Source of the DNA: Acidimicrobiaceae bacterium
Lineage (GTDB): Bacteria; Actinomycetota; Acidimicrobiia; Acidimicrobiales; Palsa-688
Direction: 5' to 3'
DNA: 6,643 nucleotides
NCBI GenBank assembly: GCA_027334785.1
Contig: DAHWQF010000189.1
Location: forward strand, 1-6,643
How positions within the stretch are numbered: the stretch's first letter is position 1; every line of letters starts with the position of its first letter. Below are positions 1 to 6,289 of the stretch, in pieces. The notes below the pieces were generated by a model, which worked only from the letters and a program-made list of their open reading frames with translations, did not search any database and was not told the DNA's origin. Both the position numbers and the translations under genes were made by a program.

Positions 1-1027
1 GCCCGCTCCACCCAAGCCCGGTCAGTCCCGATCTGTGCCACCCAAGCCCGTGCCGTCCAAACAGGGCCCAGCCGTCGACCTCAACTGGTTCGACAACGCC
101 GTCGAGGCGCCGCGTCCCGGGACAACCGACACGCGCCGGCTGGCCAACCGCCAGCGCCTGTTCCGTTGGTACGTGTGGGGCTCCCTCGTGGCCACCCCGC
201 TCCTTGCCTTCCTGTCCCTCGCCGAGGTCGCAGGCCACAGGGGGGCCTCGGCCCGCACGGCCGGAGCCCAGGCCTCGACCTCGGGCGAGACGGCCGGGTG
301 GCAGGCGGTGCAGGGATGGCTGGGCCAGTCCCCGTCCCCGCTGCCCGGCGGTCACGTCGTGGCCTGGACCGGGGCCACGAGCATCCCGATGGCCCACCTG
401 CCCAAGAGCTCGTCAAGCCAGGCCGGCCCGCCCGAGGACGCCCAGGTGGAACACTTCCTGGTCGTTGGCCGTGGCGGCTGGTACCACGTCGACGTCGAGG
501 TGATTGACGGGCCGGACGGCGAGTCGGCGGCGATCTCCGGGCCGTCCTTCCTCCCCGTGGGGCCTGCCGCCTCGGGCCTGGCGTCCGGCGCCTCGCCCTG
601 GCCCGGCCTGTCACCTTCGGCCAGCGTGCCCACTCCGGTCAGCAACGCCATCAGCTCCTGGCTCGCCGCCTACGCCTCCGGCAACGCCCAGACGCTCCTC
701 CAGTCGACAGGTGACCCGTCGATAGGCGACGCTTACGTCCCCCTCACAGGCGTCAGCCAAGCGAGCGTGGCGAACATCGTCGCCGCGGCCGCCTACGGGC
801 CCCCGGGCCAGATGATCGTCGAAGCCCAGCTCTACATCACCTGGCGCGGCCAGCCCGCAGGCAACGTATTCAACCAGGACGTCCTCACGACCATGGACCT
901 GCTGGTCGAGCGCGCCACCACGGCAACACCAGTCGTCGTCGCCTGGGGCCCTCCGGGCAGTGGGACGAGCCTGCACCCCTACCAGGACGCCATCCCGGCG
1001 TCCCTGGCCCAGGGACAGGGGACCTGA
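1..1027 (+). CDS. TcpC/VirB8-like conjugal transfer protein, 5' end probably outside window
   Basis: Probable scaffold of a conjugative (type IV-like) transfer apparatus, anchored in the membrane with most of the protein outside. The frame is open from the left edge with no stop. The first usable start inside the window is GTG at 35 (330 residues), but it lacks a clear ribosome binding site, so the true start may lie further left. Counting from GTG 35: a proline-rich cytoplasmic tail; one membrane segment at about 45-67; an Ala/Ser/Gly linker to about 87; then two domains (about 88-175 and 200-310) that fit the paired NTF2-like folds known for TcpC. The second domain carries the phrases WPGL, GDPSIGDAYVPLTGV and DLLVERATTATPVVVAWGPPG (split here: DLLVERA, then PVVVAWGPPG), as I recall them from actinobacterial TcpC proteins. 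It ends with TGA 1 nt before the ATPase start. The family call rests on architecture and remembered motifs, not on a search. Confidence 0.8.
   Translation, partial: PAPPKPGQSRSVPPKPVPSKQGPAVDLNWFDNAVEAPRPGTTDTRRLANRQRLFRWYVWGSLVATPLLAFLSLAEVAGHRGASARTAGAQASTSGETAGWQAVQGWLGQSPSPLPGGHVVAWTGATSIPMAHLPKSSSSQAGPPEDAQVEHFLVVGRGGWYHVDVEVIDGPDGESAAISGPSFLPVGPAASGLASGASPWPGLSPSASVPTPVSNAISSWLAAYASGNAQTLLQSTGDPSIGDAYVPLTGVSQASVANIVAAAAYGPPGQMIVEAQLYITWRGQPAGNVFNQDVLTTMDLLVERATTATPVVVAWGPPGSGTSLHPYQDAIPASLAQGQGT
8..50 (+). repeat. 13-bp direct repeat encoding PPKP in the proline-rich tail
   Basis: The 13-mer ccacccaagcccg occurs at 8-20 and again at 38-50, exactly 30 nt apart and in the same frame, so each copy encodes PPKP. 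It belongs to the proline-rich N-terminal tail of the transfer protein. This supports the coding frame continuing left of GTG 35. Confidence 0.7.
1017..1021 (+). promoter_or_regulatory. Ribosome binding site deciding the ATPase start
   Basis: AGGGG lies 7 nt before GTG 1029, inside the end of the previous gene. An ATG at 1044 is in the same frame but would be 22 nt from this site. A GTG at 960 would overlap the previous gene deeply. GTG 1029 is therefore preferred. Confidence 0.6.
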
Positions 1028-1028
1028 G

Positions 1029-4000
1029 GTGCCGTTCCCCAGCATGCCGCGTCTTACCGGGCAACGTCTCAACGGCCAGCGCCTCAATGGGCAGGGCCAG
1101 CGCAACACCCTCAGCCCCGAGCCCGACTGGCCGACGACCATGCGGTCGCGCCTCGCCGACGGCCGGGTAGTCGGCGTCGACGGGTCGGTGTGGCTCTATA
1201 TGGCTGTACCGATGGCCCCCTACGTCGACGCTGCCGACGAGGCGTCGCTCGCCCACGCCGCAGCGCCGGTGGGCATTGCACTCGACGCCCTCGGGGGCCG
1301 GGCGTCGGTCCGCGTCGCACGGCGCTCCGTGGCGCGTTCCAGCTACCGGGAAGCCCACATCCTGGTCGTGAACATCCCCGAGCGCTTCGCCCCGTCCCCC
1401 GACAGCCAGGTGGCCCCCTACCTGGTCGAGGCGTACCCCAGCCAGGTCACCGAGCGCAGGCTGTGCCTGTTCGGCGTGCGGCTCGTCCCCCACGTCGGGG
1501 CCGGCGGGGCCCGCGAGACGGTGGAGTCCGTCGCCAACACCCTCCTGTTCGGCGGCTCCCCGATGAGCTACTACGAACGCGACTTCGCCGATGTCCGCCA
1601 TGTGCTCGTGTCGAGCGGGCTCACAGCGCCCACCACCGCCGACTTCAACCTCGCCAACGCCTGGTGGATGCACGGGCGTGACCCCGGCTCCCCGTTCCTC
1701 GTCCACTCCGACCACCTCCACGTCTTCGAGGGCCTGGCCCCGGCGCGCGCCGCTGCCAGGCTCCGTGCGCTTTCCTGTGAGGACTGGCCCGACATGGCGG
1801 GGCACTCCACCCTCACCTTCGGCTGCACCCGCGAATGGGACCTCCCTGACGTCGACGAGCACTCGACCGACGCCATGTGGGTGCCGGCGCTCCTCAACCG
1901 CGGGGCGGTGTGCATCTCGGTCAGGGGCCGTGTCGAGCCGCCGAAGGTGACGCGCCAAGAGCTGCGCCGGCACCGCAAGCAGTACACCGACGACATCAAC
2001 GAGCGCCTGTCCCAGGGCAAGCTGGAGCGCGCCGAGCAGGAGGAGATGCTCCAGGGCCTGACCCAGATCGAAGGCCTGTACTCCGACCAGCGGGCCCCGG
2101 CCACGCTCACGGACTGCTCGGTCGTCGTCGCCTTCTCCGGGCGCAGCGAGCGCAACGGCTACGACCTGTCCGACATCGGGGCCGGGGCCGGCATGGCCCT
2201 GTCCACCCTCGTGGACCGCCAGCGCGCCGCCATGGCCGAGTGCTGGCTGGCCAGCAAGGTGCGGGCCAACCCCTACCTCCACGACCTCCCCGGCCATGTC
2301 ATCGCCGCCGCCGGCTTCAACGACCTCTCGGTCCTGGGCGACAGGGACGGTGCCCTGGTCGGCTTCACCGAGAGGGACCGCCAGCCCGCCTATGTGTCAC
2401 CGGTCGCAGCGTCGGTCGGCGACGCCCTCCCTATCTTGAGCATCCTTGGCGCCACGGGCAGCGGCAAGTCCTGCAGACTTTCGACGCGTATCCCTACACC
2501 AAATGGTTGGACAACAATGGGCGAGCTCACTGTAGGTGACAGCGTTTTTGGTCGAGACGGCAAGCCATGTACCGTCACCTATGTATCGTCCATCGACAGG
2601 CACCCAGATCTATACCGCGTGTCCTTTAGCGACCGGCAGGAGATCTACGCAGACAGGGATCACCAATGGGTCGTCTCGTCGTTCTATGCGAGGAACAGGG
2701 TACGCCATCCTAAGCGAAAAGCAGCTCTCGCTCGATGGGCGGACGCTCACCGCATGGCGGAGCGACTGGAGGGCATAGCCGCCAACTGTCGAAACGGAGA
2801 CATCACGCTTGGCGAACTGGTCTCTAGGTTGCGCACCGATGGCTTCGGAAAGATGTGGCACACGAAGGCCCAGCTGATCCAGGCGCTGGACTTTGTCGGT
2901 TGCCCATACAGGTCCGAGGACCGTACCGTGCCTTGGCGCATACATGGCCGAGTCGTCAAAACCGATCCGGTAGTGCTGTTCCCACTGGGGCCGACGCTGC
3001 GCGCCAACCTGTGCTTCTGGCAGCAGGCATCCGGCGGTAACGCCGTTAGGTGGCGAGAGCAACTCGACAGTAAAATACGCGCGGCGCGTACTCTATTGGC
3101 TGCTATCGCTTCTGGGGAGATGGACGACGCCGAAGAGCTCACTGCTGCCGAACTGGCGAGACGTCTACGCCTAGCCAGCGCTTATTTCCCACAGTCGTCC
3201 AGACGTAACCTAGCTTTGGCTGCGCGCCAAGCGGGCGTGCAGCCACGCCACGGGCACGCAGAGGTTGTCATAGACATCCCGGAGAGGGACAGGACAATTG
3301 TATGCAACGTCAGGGTTTACGATATCCCCCAGGCGTACAAGTCGCTGGCCTTACGCCTACGCCAACAATATGCCATCAAACCGTTCGGCGAGGCGCCGGA
3401 GCGAGTGATGACCACCGGTGAGATGCTGGCTGAGGGAGTGCGCCTCAATGGAGGCAACGCCCGTTTCGCCGTGCGCCTCGCTGCCTCTGTCGACCTGCCC
3501 GATGCCGACTTGCCGGTGCCGCCGTATGTGTTAGGCGCATGGCTTGGCGATGGGGGTAGCTGGGGCGGTCAGATTTCTCAAGGCAACACTGAAGGTTGCA
3601 CAGACCCGATAACCGGTCAGACCGACCAGGAGCTCATGATCGAGCAACTACGCGCTGCCGGCTACGAAGCAAGAGCTCTTTGGGGTCAGCTGATTGGCAC
3701 CAGTGGTCTCATGACGCACTTGCGTGATGCTGGCGTGCTGAGAGACAAGCATGTGCCGCCTTTGTACCTCAGGGCCTCGTCCGACCAGCGCCTTGCGCTC
3801 CTCCAAGGCCTGATGGACACTGACGGTACTGTCAACAAGCAAGGCTGCTGTGAAGTAGCGTTCAACAGCAAAAAGCTTGCAACCGGTGTTCTGGAACTCA
3901 TCAGGTCGCTTGGCTTGAAGGCGTCGATATCGCGGTCCGCATCGAAGATCACCGAACCGGATCCGCAGCGCCCTGGGCACAAGCGTCGACGCGTGACCGG

Positions 4001-5327
4001 CACTCGTTGGAGGATCAAGTTCACGACGACCATGGCAGTCTTCAGGCTCCCGCGCAAGGCGCGACGGCTACCGACCCAGGTTCGTGAGACGCAGGGATGG
4101 CTCTACGTCACCGACATAACGCCGGTCGCTCCTGAGCCGGCGCGTTGTATCCAGGTCAACTCGCTCGACGGCACATACCTTGCAGAAGGGTTCATACCGA
4201 CGCACAACACGGTGGCCGCCCTCCACATCGCCTACCAGTTCTCCCAGATGCGCAACCACAAAGGCCAACGCCTCCCCGTGGTTTTTGTAGATCCCAAGCA
4301 GCAGAGCGCCCATGATGCCACCGTGCTGGCGGCCGGAGGCCGGGTCTACTCACTCGACGATCTGCTGTCGGCCGACGGGGCCTTCGACCCGCTCCGCTTC
4401 GCCCAGCGCTCCGAGGTGGGCGTCGAGCTTGCCGCGTCCATGCTCATGCAGGTGAACCCCTGGGGGTCGCGTCGCGACGACTTCGAGACGCCGCTCATCA
4501 GCGCCCTGTCCTACGGCGTACGAAACGGCGCCACTTGCACCGGTGAGGCCCTCCGCACAGCCACCGACCAGGGCGCCGCCCCGCCCGAGATGACCCAGGC
4601 GGTGTTCGACCTGGCGGCTGCGTCCCCCATGTTCCGGGCCTGCGTCGGCATCCGGCCCGGGGGCCAAGCGCTCGCCGTGTCCGAGGGCATGACCCTGATC
4701 AAGGTCGGCTCCGGCTACCTGAACCTGCCCGAGGCAGGCACACCCGAGCACGAGATGACCCAGCAGCAGAGGATCGCCGTCGTCCTGGTGCGGATGATGG
4801 TCTTCGGCTCGGCCATGGCGCTCTCGGGCCGTGAAGGCGTCCTCATATTGGACGAGGCCTGGACCATGCTGACCTCGGGCCGCACCGAGGTCGACCGCCT
4901 CGGGCGCCTCGCCCGTTCCCAGCAGGTGCTGCCGGTCCTGCTCACCCAGAAGACCACTGACGCCCTCTCCGCCGGCCTGGCCGGCTACATCTCTCGCGGC
5001 ATCATCATGTCCATAGCCGACCACGACGAAGCTGTCGCTGCGCTCGAGCTGTTCCGCCTGGAGCCGACCGAGGACCGCCTGGCCCGCATCACGGCCCCGG
5101 CGACAGTCGGCGCCGTCGGTGTGGACGTCAACGCCGCCCCGAACTGGGGCTCGTTCCGGGCGCTGCGCGACCCGGCGACAGGGGCCGTCGTCCGAGGCGC
5201 CATCGGCATCTACGTCGACCTGGCCGGGCGCGCCGTCCCGGTCGAGATCCGCCTGCCGAGCCAGTTCCTCGCCATGGCCTCGACCAACCCCGACGACATC
5301 CGCCGGCGGCTCGCCACCAGGACGTGA
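1029..5327 (+). CDS. VirB4/TraC-like conjugation ATPase precursor containing an intein
   Basis: Cytoplasmic motor ATPase of a conjugative transfer system, expected to power machine assembly or substrate transfer. The precursor has 1432 residues; removing the 579-residue intein (482-1060) leaves 853, a normal size for the VirB4 family. The N-terminal half (1-470) is the family's variable domain and has a charged, probably helical stretch at about 308-345. Walker A is GATGSGKS at 474-481, completed by Thr1061 after splicing. Walker B is GVLILDEAW, with Asp1275 and Glu1276 (696/697 after splicing), followed about 25 residues later by a LLTQK segment typical of these motors. GTG 1029 is chosen because it has an AGGGG 7 nt upstream and follows the previous stop by 1 nt, indicating an operon with translational coupling. 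The unspliced precursor has no continuous P-loop and should not hydrolyse ATP. The ATPase class is clear; choosing VirB4 over another transfer ATPase rests partly on the TcpC neighbour. Confidence 0.85.
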   Translation: MPFPSMPRLTGQRLNGQRLNGQGQRNTLSPEPDWPTTMRSRLADGRVVGVDGSVWLYMAVPMAPYVDAADEASLAHAAAPVGIALDALGGRASVRVARRSVARSSYREAHILVVNIPERFAPSPDSQVAPYLVEAYPSQVTERRLCLFGVRLVPHVGAGGARETVESVANTLLFGGSPMSYYERDFADVRHVLVSSGLTAPTTADFNLANAWWMHGRDPGSPFLVHSDHLHVFEGLAPARAAARLRALSCEDWPDMAGHSTLTFGCTREWDLPDVDEHSTDAMWVPALLNRGAVCISVRGRVEPPKVTRQELRRHRKQYTDDINERLSQGKLERAEQEEMLQGLTQIEGLYSDQRAPATLTDCSVVVAFSGRSERNGYDLSDIGAGAGMALSTLVDRQRAAMAECWLASKVRANPYLHDLPGHVIAAAGFNDLSVLGDRDGALVGFTERDRQPAYVSPVAASVGDALPILSILGATGSGKSCRLSTRIPTPNGWTTMGELTVGDSVFGRDGKPCTVTYVSSIDRHPDLYRVSFSDRQEIYADRDHQWVVSSFYARNRVRHPKRKAALARWADAHRMAERLEGIAANCRNGDITLGELVSRLRTDGFGKMWHTKAQLIQALDFVGCPYRSEDRTVPWRIHGRVVKTDPVVLFPLGPTLRANLCFWQQASGGNAVRWREQLDSKIRAARTLLAAIASGEMDDAEELTAAELARRLRLASAYFPQSSRRNLALAARQAGVQPRHGHAEVVIDIPERDRTIVCNVRVYDIPQAYKSLALRLRQQYAIKPFGEAPERVMTTGEMLAEGVRLNGGNARFAVRLAASVDLPDADLPVPPYVLGAWLGDGGSWGGQISQGNTEGCTDPITGQTDQELMIEQLRAAGYEARALWGQLIGTSGLMTHLRDAGVLRDKHVPPLYLRASSDQRLALLQGLMDTDGTVNKQGCCEVAFNSKKLATGVLELIRSLGLKASISRSASKITEPDPQRPGHKRRRVTGTRWRIKFTTTMAVFRLPRKARRLPTQVRETQGWLYVTDITPVAPEPARCIQVNSLDGTYLAEGFIPTHNTVAALHIAYQFSQMRNHKGQRLPVVFVDPKQQSAHDATVLAAGGRVYSLDDLLSADGAFDPLRFAQRSEVGVELAASMLMQVNPWGSRRDDFETPLISALSYGVRNGATCTGEALRTATDQGAAPPEMTQAVFDLAAASPMFRACVGIRPGGQALAVSEGMTLIKVGSGYLNLPEAGTPEHEMTQQQRIAVVLVRMMVFGSAMALSGREGVLILDEAWTMLTSGRTEVDRLGRLARSQQVLPVLLTQKTTDALSAGLAGYISRGIIMSIADHDEAVAALELFRLEPTEDRLARITAPATVGAVGVDVNAAPNWGSFRALRDPATGAVVRGAIGIYVDLAGRAVPVEIRLPSQFLAMASTNPDDIRRRLATRT
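1062..1091 (+). repeat. Tandem QRLNG pentapeptide repeat near the ATPase N-terminus
   Basis: Two consecutive copies of a 15-nt unit encode QRLNG-QRLNG, followed by a partial GQGQR. The copies differ only at third codon positions (cgt/cgc, aac/aat and similar), so this looks like an old in-frame duplication in a disordered N-terminal tail. Confidence 0.6.
2448..2471 (+). other. N-terminal half of the split Walker A motif (GATGSGKS)
   Basis: Codons for GATGSGKS end at 2471. The next codon (2472) is the intein's Cys1. The completing Thr codon is 4209-4211, directly after the intein's last Asn. Joining the two gives GATGSGKST followed by VAALHIAY, a standard P-loop and its following helix. Confidence 0.93.
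2724..3368 (+). other. Extra intein region: probable duplicated HTH-like module
   Basis: This lies between splicing block B and the usual entry to the endonuclease domain, which resumes around the VMTTGEML segment at intein residues 312-319. It has two copies in the same order: a basic helix, a short acidic turn, an xLTxxELxxRLR-like helix, a second helix, then a basic beta-rich stretch. Copy 1 spans intein residues about 85-187 (key segment ITLGELVSRLR, 111-121). Copy 2 spans about 191-299 (key segment LTAAELARRLR, 223-233). Identity is low, so the duplication is inferred by eye. A role in DNA-target recognition by the homing endonuclease is the natural guess. I do not recognise a named family. 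Confidence 0.5.
3522..4061 (+). other. LAGLIDADG homing endonuclease domain of the intein
   Basis: Two dodecapeptide motifs mark a single-chain LAGLIDADG enzyme: LGAWLGDG at 3531-3554 (acidic Asp360 of the intein) and LQGLMDTDG ending at 3827 (Asp451). They are about 90 residues apart, the usual spacing. The second motif is followed by the familiar strand and helix containing FNSKKLATGVLELIRSLG. Both catalytic acids are present, so the enzyme may still cut intein-free copies of the ATPase gene at the P-loop codons and promote homing. The ends of the domain are approximate. Confidence 0.88.
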
Positions 5328-5373
5328 CTGGCCGTCGGGGGCAAGCCGTGGCAGGCTGCGAGGCGGTACGGCG

Positions 5374-5380
5374 AAAGGAG
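5374..5380 (+). promoter_or_regulatory. Strong ribosome binding site for the CxxC protein
   Basis: AAAGGAG lies 9 nt before ATG 5390. It selects that start over the in-frame GTG at 5324, which overlaps the ATPase stop as GTGA but whose added 22 residues look non-coding. Confidence 0.75.
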
Positions 5381-5389
5381 CAGCCGCAT

Positions 5390-5848
5390 ATGACCGACAG
5401 CCCGGTCGAGCTGGGGCGCTGCGCTATGTGCGGGCAGACCCAGGACATCTGCCCAGAGGCCACCTTCGACTGGTGGGAAGCCGGCCTCGGAGGCTTCGTG
5501 TGCCATAGGTGCTCGGGCCTGGCGAGCTTGGACAACGAGGTGCGGGCAGCGCTACGGGCAGCGCTCGTGGCCTCCCGCGCCCCCTGGTGGCGCGCCGGCC
5601 CGGACGCCCTCCGGGTGCTTCATCGCGGCTCAGACGGGCAGCTTCGCGGAGAGCCCGAGGAGATCGACGAGGAGCGCAAACCGCCCGTCGTGCCCACAGC
5701 TTCACCGGCCCAGGAGCGCATCGCTCAGTTCGGCGCCGCCCAGAGCCAGAGCACCCGCCCCGTTGGGGGGACCTGGCCGCGGGGGCCGACCGCCACGCCG
5801 TGGCCAACCAGGCTCGAGGGGCACGTGACGAGGAGCTCTGATGGTTAG
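5390..5848 (+). CDS. Small hypothetical protein with paired CxxC (zinc-ribbon-like) motifs
   Basis: A 152-residue protein of unknown function. The N-terminal part has Cys11-x2-Cys14 and Cys38-x2-Cys41, with a further Cys21 between. This spacing fits a small zinc-binding fold, and the loop between the pairs is rich in aromatic residues (FDWWEAGLGGF). Residues 47-75 are probably helical. After about 88 the protein is low in complexity, rich in Pro, Thr, Ser and Arg, and likely disordered. No signal peptide or membrane segment is seen, so it should be cytoplasmic. It starts 62 nt after the ATPase stop with a strong ribosome binding site, and its last 8 nt overlap the ATG of the next, broken gene. 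Position suggests an accessory or regulatory part of the transfer operon, but nothing in the sequence proves it. The disordered tail could partly be a frame artefact of GC-rich DNA. Confidence 0.65.
   Translation: MTDSPVELGRCAMCGQTQDICPEATFDWWEAGLGGFVCHRCSGLASLDNEVRAALRAALVASRAPWWRAGPDALRVLHRGSDGQLRGEPEEIDEERKPPVVPTASPAQERIAQFGAAQSQSTRPVGGTWPRGPTATPWPTRLEGHVTRSSDG
5831..5835 (+). promoter_or_regulatory. Ribosome binding site before the broken kelch gene
   Basis: AGGAG lies 5 nt upstream of ATG 5841, inside the last codons of the CxxC gene. It indicates that the now broken gene was once translated, coupled to the gene before it. Confidence 0.5.
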
Positions 5849-6145
5849 GGCTAACAAGAGACGCGTTCGCACCCGCGCGGCGGTTCTCTCAGCCGTGGTT
5901 TTTGCGGTGCCGCCACAGCACGCGGCCACGCCACCGCGACGCTGCTTGCCAACGGGGAGGTGCTCGTGGCCGAGGGCCAGGACGCGGCCGGGGGTGTGCT
6001 CGGGTCGGCCGAGCTGTACAACCCTGCGAGCGGCTCTTGGACGCCCACCGCCCTCATGCCGGTAGCGGTGACCGACGCGGCGGCCACTTCTGCTTGCCAA
6101 CGGGAAGGTGCGTCCGCGCCAGTCCATCCTACACCCCTTCTGTGA
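5841..6145 (+). pseudogene. Broken secreted kelch-repeat protein gene
   Basis: Remnant of a gene for an exported kelch (beta-propeller) protein. ATG 5841 has a ribosome binding site and opens a basic then hydrophobic leader (MVRANKRRVRTR, then AAVLSAVVFAV) resembling a signal peptide. After about 5903 this frame becomes arginine-rich nonsense, while a kelch repeat appears in another frame from about 5918: ARGHATATLLANGEVLVAEG followed by LGSAELYNPASGSWTPT. The switch lies close to a run of five T at 5899-5903; one extra T would join the leader to the repeat. A second repeat begins near 6050 (MPVAVTDAAAT), but its continuation LLLANGKV is back in the first frame at about 6087-6110, so there is a second frame change. 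The 15-mer ctgcttgccaacggg at 5942 and 6090 marks equivalent points of the two repeats. Kelch proteins normally have five to seven repeats, so most of the propeller is also missing. Sequencing errors could explain the frames but not the missing repeats. Confidence 0.7.
5942..6104 (+). repeat. Kelch-repeat DNA duplication (15-bp exact repeat)
   Basis: The 15-mer ctgcttgccaacggg occurs at 5942-5956 and 6090-6104, with similarity continuing into the following aggtg. The 148-nt period is about one kelch repeat (49-50 residues) but is not a multiple of three, which shows that a small indel separates the two units. Confidence 0.75.
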
Positions 6146-6218
6146 AAAAACCCCTTGCTCGACGGAGCTTAGGCGACGCCGCCCGCACCGCAACGGCTTG
6201 TCCTTTCCGTACCGTACC

Positions 6219-6251
6219 TGACCTTCGGCACCGCGGCGCGTGACCTTCGGC
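6219..6251 (+). repeat. 11-bp tandem direct repeat upstream of the prenyltransferase gene
   Basis: TGACCTTCGGC occurs at 6219-6229 and 6241-6251, 22 bp apart start to start, which is about two helical turns. It ends 38 bp before the GTG start of the next gene. The arrangement would suit an operator bound by a dimer on one DNA face, but no regulator is identified and no convincing -35/-10 pair was found. The rest of 6146-6289 shows no gene. Confidence 0.45.
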
Positions 6252-6289
6252 CCTAACTAGGCGCTTTTCGTCCCTCTCAAGATTGTCCT

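Larger units (their letters stand above)
2472..4208 (+). mobile_element. Intein with LAGLIDADG homing endonuclease, inserted in the P-loop
   Basis: A 579-residue self-splicing element in frame with its host. Cys1 opens block A; the segment IPTPNGWTTMGELTVGD is typical of Hint domains. Block B centres on DRDH at intein residues 61-64, with His64 conserved but Asp where Thr of TxxH is usual. Block F is about 546-575 (RCIQVNSLDGTYL). Block G ends in Thr577-His578-Asn579, and the +1 residue of the C-extein is Thr1061. These are the residues needed for class 1 splicing: Cys1 attack, penultimate His, terminal Asn cyclisation and a nucleophilic Thr+1. The endonuclease motifs are at 354-361 and 444-452. 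The frame is intact, so splicing competence is likely. Base composition is lower than in the host gene (53% G+C at 3061-3120 against 75% at 2161-2220), consistent with later arrival. Confidence 0.93.

Noticed and set aside
960..1028. In-frame GTG at 960 as the ATPase start
   Set aside because: It would overlap the transfer protein by 68 nt, and the added residues look out of frame. GTG 1029 has the better ribosome binding site and spacing.
885..2297. Long reverse-strand open frame (470 codons) opposite the ATPase N-terminal half
   Set aside because: Its translation is Gly/Val/Ala/Arg/His-rich with no domain. It mirrors the codon bias of the well-supported forward gene, a usual shadow in GC-rich DNA.
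4350..5024. Reverse-strand open frame of 224 codons opposite the ATPase C-terminal half
   Set aside because: It lies opposite the Walker B region and has low-complexity composition with no recognisable motif; a shadow frame.
5324..5389. GTG 5324 (GTGA overlap with the ATPase stop) as the start of the CxxC protein
   Set aside because: AAAGGAG at 5374-5380 clearly serves ATG 5390, and the extra 22 residues show no protein-like pattern.
4277..5904. The 12-mer ccgtggtttttg at both 4277-4288 and 5893-5904
   Set aside because: A 12-base match is expected about once by chance in a window this size, and both copies sit in ordinary coding contexts for Val-Val-Phe.
6145..6170. Possible terminator: a small GCTC/GAGC hairpin beside a run of six A
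   Set aside because: The stem is only 4 bp, and the A run would act as a U run only for reverse-strand transcripts, where no gene is supported.
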